From an uncultured Oscillospiraceae bacterium (GTDB taxonomy: Bacteria; Bacillota_A; Clostridia; Oscillospirales; Oscillospiraceae), in assembly GCA_947631215.1 (NCBI GenBank), contig CANRKN010000120.1, forward strand, positions 1-6,473: DNA of 6,473 bases, read 5' to 3'. This document shows positions 1 to 3,803 of this stretch, one piece after another (positions within the stretch are counted from its first letter, which is position 1; the number at the start of each line of letters is the position of its first letter). Position numbers and translations under genes: made by a program. The notes below the pieces were generated by a model that worked only from the letters and a program-made list of their open reading frames with translations, had not been told where the DNA came from and searched no databases.

Positions 1-206
1 GCAACATCGAGGAGCTGGGCACCTATGACCCCATGGCCAAGCCCGCCGTCATCGACATCGACCTGGAGCGCGCCAAGCACTGGATCGCAAACGGCGCCCA
101 GCCCACCGACACCGTCCGCGGCCTTCTGAAGCTGGCCGAGGCGAAGAAGCCCGCCGAGGCTCCCAAGGCTGAGGAGGCCCCTGCCGAGGCTCCCGCCGCG
201 GAATAA
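1..206 (+). CDS. rpsP: 30S ribosomal protein S16, C-terminal part (5' end outside window)
   Basis: This is the last 67 codons of ribosomal protein S16, a small-subunit protein that binds 16S rRNA and helps 30S assembly. The frame opens at base 3 (AAC) and ends at TAA 204-206. It shows the family's C-terminal signature: a tyrosine-aspartate-proline turn (TYDPMAKP), then an ERAKHWIANGAQPTDTVRGL stretch that matches the conserved helix and the GAQPTDTV motif. After the normal S16 end near LLKLAEAKK there is a low-complexity tail of about 19 residues rich in Ala, Glu and Pro (repeats of PAEAP type). It is probably disordered; C-terminal extensions of S16 vary between lineages. khpA starts 9 bases downstream, as usual for this cluster. 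The start and upstream promoter lie outside the window. Identification is secure. Confidence 0.97.
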   Translation, partial: NIEELGTYDPMAKPAVIDIDLERAKHWIANGAQPTDTVRGLLKLAEAKKPAEAPKAEEAPAEAPAAE

Positions 207-215
207 GCTGATCCC

Positions 216-446
216 ATGAAGGAACTGCTGACCTATATCATCCAGAGCCTGGTGGATGAGCCTGATAAGGTCACCGTGGACGAGCACGCCGAGGGCGGCG
301 CCACCGTATACGAGGTGCGCGTGGCCGACGGGGATATGGGCAAGGTCATCGGCCGCCAGGGCCGCATCGTGCGCCAGATCCGGGTGCTCATGAAGACCGT
401 GGCCCAGCGTCAGGGCAAGAAGATATCCGTCGAGATACTGGATTGA
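216..446 (+). CDS. khpA: KhpA-type KH-domain RNA-binding protein
   Basis: This encodes a 76-residue single KH-domain protein (formerly YlqC/UPF0109), the usual length for the family. KhpA binds RNA in the cytoplasm and in some Firmicutes pairs with KhpB/EloR to affect cell elongation and division. The RNA-binding GxxG loop is visible as GRQG at residues 46-49 within GKVIGRQGRIVRQI, preceded by the beta strand YEVRVAD and followed by a helix and the terminal strand KKISVEILD. The start ATG at 216 is chosen because MKELLTYIIQSLVD is the standard N-terminus. No good Shine-Dalgarno sequence precedes it. The S16 stop is only 9 bases upstream, so translation may depend partly on coupling. Position between rpsP and rimM is the conserved arrangement. 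Whether it works with KhpB here cannot be seen. Confidence 0.95.
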   Translation: MKELLTYIIQSLVDEPDKVTVDEHAEGGATVYEVRVADGDMGKVIGRQGRIVRQIRVLMKTVAQRQGKKISVEILD

Positions 447-450
447 GAAG

Positions 451-936
451 TTGAAAAAGCGTTATTTGGAAGCGGGGCAGATCGTGAACACCCACGGCGT
501 CCGGGGCGAGGTGCGTATCCAGCCCTGGGCGGACGAGGCGGCGTTTCTGACCCGCTTCCGCCGGTTTTATATGGACGGGGCGGAGGTGAAGGTCCGCGCC
601 TGCCGGGTCCACAAGGACATGTGCATCGCCGCTTTGGAGGGCATAGACGACGTGAACGCCGCCATGGCCCTGAAGGGGAAGGTGCTGTTCATCGACCGGG
701 AGGACGCCCGTCTCCCCGCCGGGACGGTGTTTTTGCAGGATATCATCGGCGTGAAGTGCGTGGACGAGGAAGGGCATGAGATAGGCGTCGTGGCCGATGT
801 GATGCCTGCCCCCGCCGCCGACGTGCTGGTGATAAAGGGCGAGCGGGAGATCCTCATCCCCGACGTGCCCGCCTTCGTGCTCAACAAGGACGCGGACGAG
901 GGCGTCGTCACCGTGCGCCTCATCGACGGGATGTAA
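451..936 (+). CDS. rimM: 16S rRNA maturation factor RimM (TTG start)
   Basis: This encodes 161 residues of RimM, a cytoplasmic assembly factor that binds S19 in the 30S head and helps 16S rRNA processing. The N-terminal RimM domain (about residues 1-85) begins with YLEAGQIVNTHGVRGEVRIQ, the family hallmark. The C-terminal PRC-barrel domain (about 90-160) begins at VFLQDIIGVKCV and includes ADVLVIKG, EILIPDVPAFV and a final VRLIDGM. The usual Gly-Ala-Asn-Asp before the DVLV strand is here APAAD, a minor deviation. The start is TTG at 451, four bases after the khpA stop. It is preferred because the family begins a few residues before YLExGxIV; a second TTG at 466 would remove five residues and is the main alternative. 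The weak, very close GAGAAG upstream suggests translational coupling to khpA. A surface-protein gene follows after 32 bases instead of trmD. Confidence 0.96.
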   Translation: MKKRYLEAGQIVNTHGVRGEVRIQPWADEAAFLTRFRRFYMDGAEVKVRACRVHKDMCIAALEGIDDVNAAMALKGKVLFIDREDARLPAGTVFLQDIIGVKCVDEEGHEIGVVADVMPAPAADVLVIKGEREILIPDVPAFVLNKDADEGVVTVRLIDGM

Positions 937-948
937 ACTTCTTTGTAT

Positions 949-968
949 TTTTCAGGGGGGAAGATAAA
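949..968 (+). promoter_or_regulatory. Ribosome binding site and leader of the first surface-protein gene
   Basis: A strong purine-rich Shine-Dalgarno sequence, AGGGGGGAAG (954-963), stands just before ATG 969 and fixes that start. The 20-base leader aligns without gaps to the leader of the second surface gene (3784-3803), with three mismatches, so homology between the genes begins upstream of the start codon. No convincing -35/-10 pair or terminator is visible in the 32-base gap after rimM (937-968), so this gene is probably read from the rpsP-khpA-rimM transcript or from a promoter inside rimM. Confidence 0.8.
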
Positions 969-3701
969 ATGAAAAGACGAACTGCCCGTGTGCTCGCGGC
1001 GCTGCTGTGCCTGTGTGTGCTGACGGCCCTGTGCGGTGCGGCGGAGGCGCCCGCCGAGCCTGAGGCGGACAGCACCATTGACGCTGCCGTCACGGAACCG
1101 GAATACACCGCCGGGTCGGAGGAGACCGCCGCACCCGAAGAAACGGAGGCGGCCGAAGAAACCGCTGAACCCGAGGAGACGCAGGCGCCCGAGGAGACCG
1201 AAGAGCCCACGGAGACGGAGGCGCCCACGGAAACGGAAGAGCCCACGGAGACCGACGAGCTGGAGGCGACCGAAGAGCCCACGGAAACTGAGGCACCCGA
1301 GGAGACCGACGAACCCGAGGCAACTGCGGAACCCGAGGCGACCGCTGAGCCGGCCGAGGTCACCTATTACGTGGTCCTGTCCGCCGACAAGACCACTCTG
1401 ACCTTCCAGAAGGCCGCGCCGGAGGCCGGCACGGAGGGCACGGACTGGTGGCCCATGACCGGCGGGGAGGCCTTCACCGAGGACAGCGCCGACGGCTGGC
1501 ATGACCCTACCGTCAAGGCGGCTGTCACCCAGGTGGTGATCAACGACGACGTCACCCTGCGCGGCACGGGCCTGTTCTACGGGTTTGGGGCTTTGACCTC
1601 TGTCAGCGGACCGGGCAGCCTGACGCTGCAGGTCAACACCCGCATTATGTTTGGCGGCTGCGCCGCCCTCATCAATGTGGACCTGGCCGGCTTGGACACC
1701 GCCGCCGTCACGGACATGAGCGGCATGTTCTATGGCTGCACCGCTCTGACGGCGCTGGACGTCGCGGGTTGGGACACCTCCAGCGTGACGGATATGGACG
1801 CCATGTTCGCCAACTGCGACGCCCTGACGGCGCTGGACGTTGACCGCTGGGATACCTCCAGCGTGACGGACATGAGCGGCATGTTCAATTGCTGCTACGC
1901 CCTGGAGTCGCTGGACCTGTCCGGGTGGGACACCTCCAATGTGACGGACATGAGTTACATGTTTGCCGAATGCCGTGCCCTGGAGTCGCTGGACCTGTCC
2001 GGCTGGGATACCTCCGCCGTGACGGATATGTACGCCATGTTCGGCAACTGCAACGTCCTGACCGCGCTGGACGTATCCGGCTGGGACACCTCCAATGTCA
2101 CGGATATGGCAGACCTGTTCGCCTATTGTCATGCCCTGGCCGCGCTGGACGTATCCGGCTGGGACACCTCCAACGTGACGGTCATGGCAGACCTGTTCGC
2201 CTATTGCCATGCCCTGGCCGCGCTGGACGTCTCGGGCTGGGACACCTCCAGCGTCACGGACATGTACGCCATGTTCCGTGAGTGCAATGCCCTGACAGCG
2301 CTGGACGTGGCGGATTGGGACGTCTCCCATGTGACGAATACGGGCCGCATGTTCAACGGCTGCACCGCCCTGACAGCGCTGGACGTCTCCCATTGGGACG
2401 TCTCCAGCGTGACGGAGATGGACCGCATGTTCTACCACTGCGACGCCCTGCCCGCGCTGGACGTCGCCGGCTGGGATGTCTCCCATGCGGAGGATATGAG
2501 AAGCCTCTTTGAGGACTGCGGAACGCTCACCTCCCTGGATCTGACCGGCTGGGATACCTCCGCCGCGACGAATATGAACTACATGTTCGACGACTGCACC
2601 TCCCTGACGGCGCTCGCCGGCCTCGACGGGTGGGATACCTCCAACGTGACGGACATGAACCACATGTTCTATCACTGCGAAGTCCTGTCGGAGCTGGACC
2701 TGTCCGGATGGGATACCTCCAACGTGACAGACATGAGCTACATGTTTTACAAGTGCTACGCGCTGACGCAGGCCGGCAGCTTCGCCGGATGGGACACCTC
2801 CAACGTGACGGACATGTTCGCCATGTTCTATCACTGCGACGTCCTGCCCGCGCTGGACGTGGCGGGCTGGGACGTCTCCAGCGTGACGGATATGGGCAGC
2901 CTCTTCGAGAACTGCGAATCGCTGACCTCGCTGGACCTGTCCGGCTGGGACACCTCCGCCGCAACGGATATGGGCAGCATGTTCAATGACTGCTTCGCCC
3001 TGACGCAGCTCGCCGGCCTCGCGGGCTGGGATACCTCCAACGTGACGGACATGTACACTATGTTCTATCACTGCGACGCCCTGACCGCGCTGGACCTGTC
3101 CGGATGGGACACCTCCAGCGTGACGGACATGAGCAACATGTTCAACGCCTGCGCCGCCCTGACCGCGCTGGATATCTCCGGCTGGGACACCTCCGCCGCA
3201 GAGAATATGACCGGGATGTTCACCGACTGCACCGCCCTGGCGGCGCTGACGATAGGCGACGGCTTCAAGACCCTGGGCGCCGAGGCCCTGCCCGATACAT
3301 ATACCACCTCTCCCGAAGAGGCCGCCTGGAAGAAGCTGAACAGCACCGAAGGGCCGTGGACCGGTACGGAGCTGTTGGCCCATCTCACCGCCGGCGGCCA
3401 GGGCGGCACCTATTACCGCGTGGAGTCCGCCGTGGTCACCCCCACCCCCGCGCCCACGGCCACGCCTGCGCCCACTCCCACGCCCAGTGCGACACCCGCG
3501 GTGACCCCCACGCCCAGTGCCGCGCCGGCCGCCACGGCCACCCCGGCGGCCGGGACCGCGGCCACAGCGGCGCCCTCCGGCGGGACCGCCCCCAAAACGG
3601 GGGATGAGAACGCCCCCATGCTGTGGCTCGCTGTATTTGGCGTCTGCGCCGCGGGGCTCTGCCTCCTGCCGGCAGTGCGCCGGAAACAGAAAAAGCACTG
3701 A
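969..3701 (+). CDS. Cell-wall-anchored BspA-like (DUF285 repeat) surface protein, 910 aa
   Basis: This is a large secreted repeat protein of the BspA-like/DUF285 family. Seen in order: a Sec signal peptide (residues 1-25: basic KRR start, hydrophobic core, likely cleavage after CGAA); an acidic Glu/Thr/Pro-rich stalk (26-132); a cap beginning YYVVLSADKTTLTF (133-233) with a WWPMTG stretch; 20 tandem units of 26-27 residues (234-756) with the pattern LDxSGWDTSxVTDMxxMFxxC; a post-array segment (757-821); a Pro/Thr/Ala-rich wall-spanning region (822-873); and a sorting signal, APKTG at 874-878, with hydrophobic segment 882-903 and tail RRKQKKH. Family knowledge: such repeats form leucine-rich-repeat-like solenoids, and some members mediate adhesion. 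Adhesion here is inference and the ligand is unknown. APKTG departs from LPXTG, so a non-class-A sortase may be needed. The gene sits between rimM and trmD, an unusual place. Its last 609 bp before the final codons are identical to those of the gene at 3804. Confidence 0.92.
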   Translation: MKRRTARVLAALLCLCVLTALCGAAEAPAEPEADSTIDAAVTEPEYTAGSEETAAPEETEAAEETAEPEETQAPEETEEPTETEAPTETEEPTETDELEATEEPTETEAPEETDEPEATAEPEATAEPAEVTYYVVLSADKTTLTFQKAAPEAGTEGTDWWPMTGGEAFTEDSADGWHDPTVKAAVTQVVINDDVTLRGTGLFYGFGALTSVSGPGSLTLQVNTRIMFGGCAALINVDLAGLDTAAVTDMSGMFYGCTALTALDVAGWDTSSVTDMDAMFANCDALTALDVDRWDTSSVTDMSGMFNCCYALESLDLSGWDTSNVTDMSYMFAECRALESLDLSGWDTSAVTDMYAMFGNCNVLTALDVSGWDTSNVTDMADLFAYCHALAALDVSGWDTSNVTVMADLFAYCHALAALDVSGWDTSSVTDMYAMFRECNALTALDVADWDVSHVTNTGRMFNGCTALTALDVSHWDVSSVTEMDRMFYHCDALPALDVAGWDVSHAEDMRSLFEDCGTLTSLDLTGWDTSAATNMNYMFDDCTSLTALAGLDGWDTSNVTDMNHMFYHCEVLSELDLSGWDTSNVTDMSYMFYKCYALTQAGSFAGWDTSNVTDMFAMFYHCDVLPALDVAGWDVSSVTDMGSLFENCESLTSLDLSGWDTSAATDMGSMFNDCFALTQLAGLAGWDTSNVTDMYTMFYHCDALTALDLSGWDTSSVTDMSNMFNACAALTALDISGWDTSAAENMTGMFTDCTALAALTIGDGFKTLGAEALPDTYTTSPEEAAWKKLNSTEGPWTGTELLAHLTAGGQGGTYYRVESAVVTPTPAPTATPAPTPTPSATPAVTPTPSAAPAATATPAAGTAATAAPSGGTAPKTGDENAPMLWLAVFGVCAAGLCLLPAVRRKQKKH
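1044..1364 (+). repeat. Glu/Thr/Pro-rich low-complexity stalk coding repeat
   Basis: This segment encodes residues 26-132 of the first surface protein. It is dominated by irregular short units such as PEETEEPTETEAPTETEEP and EPEATAEP. At DNA level it is made of related GAGGAGACC, GAAGAGCCC and ACGGAAACG triplet blocks in imperfect tandem. The product is very acidic and lacks hydrophobic residues, so it is probably an extended spacer between the signal peptide and the folded cap. The matching stalk in the second protein is shorter (89 against 107 residues) and differs in sequence, as expected for an unstable repeat. Confidence 0.8.
2058..2213 (+). repeat. Recent tandem duplication of one DUF285 unit (units 6 and 7)
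   Basis: The adjacent 78-bp units at 2058-2135 and 2136-2213 share the otherwise unique ADLFAYCHA ending and differ at only a handful of bases. Other neighbouring units differ much more. This is the clearest sign that the array has grown by single-unit duplication. Confidence 0.8.
2370..3158 (+). repeat. Five-unit higher-order repeat inside the first array
   Basis: Units 10-14 (2370-2762) and 15-19 (2763-3158) match each other in register. Unit 11 resembles 16 (LPALDVAGWDVS, then SLFEDC or SLFENC). Unit 12 resembles 17 (LTSLDLTGWDTSAAT or LTSLDLSGWDTSAAT). Unit 13 resembles 18, both 27 residues long with an inserted LAGL and a MFYHC ending. Units 10/15 and 14/19 match less well. A block of about 393 bp was probably duplicated as a whole and then diverged. 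Confidence 0.7.
3077..3685 (+). repeat. 609-bp direct repeat, copy 1 (3' end of first surface gene)
   Basis: This block is identical base for base, without gaps, to 5303-5911, at a constant offset of 2226 bp. It begins just before unit 19 and ends seven bases after the codons for the hydrophobic anchor segment, in the basic tail. Just upstream (3067-3076) the copies differ at five of ten positions, and just after 3685 they differ at three positions in the last codons, so both borders are sharp. It codes for the last two repeat units, the post-array segment, the Pro/Thr-rich region and the anchor. Confidence 0.95.
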
Positions 3702-3720
3702 TCGGTCCTGAAAACTCACA

Positions 3721-3750
3721 ACAGCCCGGTGGAAAAAACCACCGGGCTGT
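3721..3750 (+). terminator. Perfect 12-bp hairpin after the first surface gene (possible terminator)
   Basis: The inverted repeat has left arm ACAGCCCGGTGG (3721-3732), loop AAAAAA (3733-3738) and right arm CCACCGGGCTGT (3739-3750). It lies 20 bases after the TGA stop. The stem is long and GC-rich like an intrinsic terminator, but it is followed by GCTATACTCAT rather than a run of T, so strong intrinsic termination is uncertain. It could instead protect the transcript's 3' end, work partially, or act as a DNA palindrome over the adjoining promoter. Confidence 0.55.
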
Positions 3751-3758
3751 GCTATACT
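3730..3758 (+). promoter_or_regulatory. Extended -10 promoter overlapping the hairpin, driving the second surface gene
   Basis: The -10 is TATACT (3753-3758, five of six to consensus), preceded by TGTGC, a match to the Gram-positive TRTGn extension. At the ideal 17-base spacing upstream is TGGAAA (3730-3735), four of six to the -35 consensus, lying in the hairpin's left arm and loop. Transcription would start near 3765, giving a leader of about 40 bases before ATG 3804. The same arrangement recurs before trmD. Confidence 0.7.
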
Positions 3759-3783
3759 CATATCCAAACCAACAGAGAGACGC

Positions 3784-3803
3784 TTTTCAGGGAGGAAGAC
3801 AGA
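3784..3803 (+). promoter_or_regulatory. Ribosome binding site and leader of the second surface-protein gene
   Basis: A strong Shine-Dalgarno sequence, AGGGAGG (3789-3795), lies 8 bases before ATG 3804 and decides the start. A longer reading from GTG 3729 would translate the hairpin and promoter, and it lacks a binding site. The leader aligns to 949-968. Confidence 0.85.

Larger units (their letters stand above)
1668..3236 (+). repeat. Array of 20 DUF285 repeats (78-81 bp units) in the first surface gene
   Basis: Twenty in-frame tandem units encode 26 residues each (78 bp), except units 13, 15 and 18, which have 27 (81 bp) because one residue is added before the GWDTS core (LAGLDGW, AGSFAGW, LAGLAGW). 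Units start at 1668 and, from unit 6, at 2058, 2136, 2214, 2292, 2370, 2448, 2526, 2604, 2685, 2763, 2844, 2922, 3000, 3081 and 3159. The core is LTALDVSGWDTSNVTDM, followed by xxMF, two variable residues, Cys and two more residues. Every unit carries one Cys at the same place, giving a regular column. Variation concentrates on the residues flanking MF and before Cys. A half unit (RIMFGGCAA) precedes unit 1 and caps the array. Confidence 0.93.
3721..3762 (+). repeat. 42-bp hairpin-promoter module, copy 1
   Basis: This 42-base stretch (hairpin, extended -10 and the next four bases) is identical to 5945-5986. The sequence on both sides differs between the copies. The roughly 35 bases separating it from the 609-bp identical block (3686-3720 against 5912-5944) have diverged, so the module is conserved independently of its surroundings. 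Confidence 0.9.

Noticed and set aside
969..1043. Lipoprotein signal (cysteine near the end of the signal peptide)
   Set aside because: The sequence before the likely cysteine is TAL, which does not fit the usual lipobox with Gly, Ala or Ser at -1. A C-terminal sorting signal is present, so a signal peptidase I site after CGAA is more likely.
1889..2281. Plus-strand alternative-frame open readings within the repeats, and the similar 167-codon frames at 3104-3607 and 5330-5833
   Set aside because: They are frame shadows of the DUF285 and anchor coding sequence. The two 167-codon frames are identical only because the underlying 609-bp DNA is duplicated.
1668..3236. CRISPR-like or satellite array suggested by regular 78-bp repeats
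   Set aside because: The repeats are contiguous, in frame and translate into DUF285 units; there are no constant repeats separated by unique spacers.
3729..3803. Upstream GTG start that would extend the second surface protein by 25 residues
   Set aside because: It would translate the hairpin arm and promoter and bury the signal peptide behind a non-hydrophobic extension. ATG 3804 has a strong AGGGAGG at proper spacing and matches the paralogue's start.
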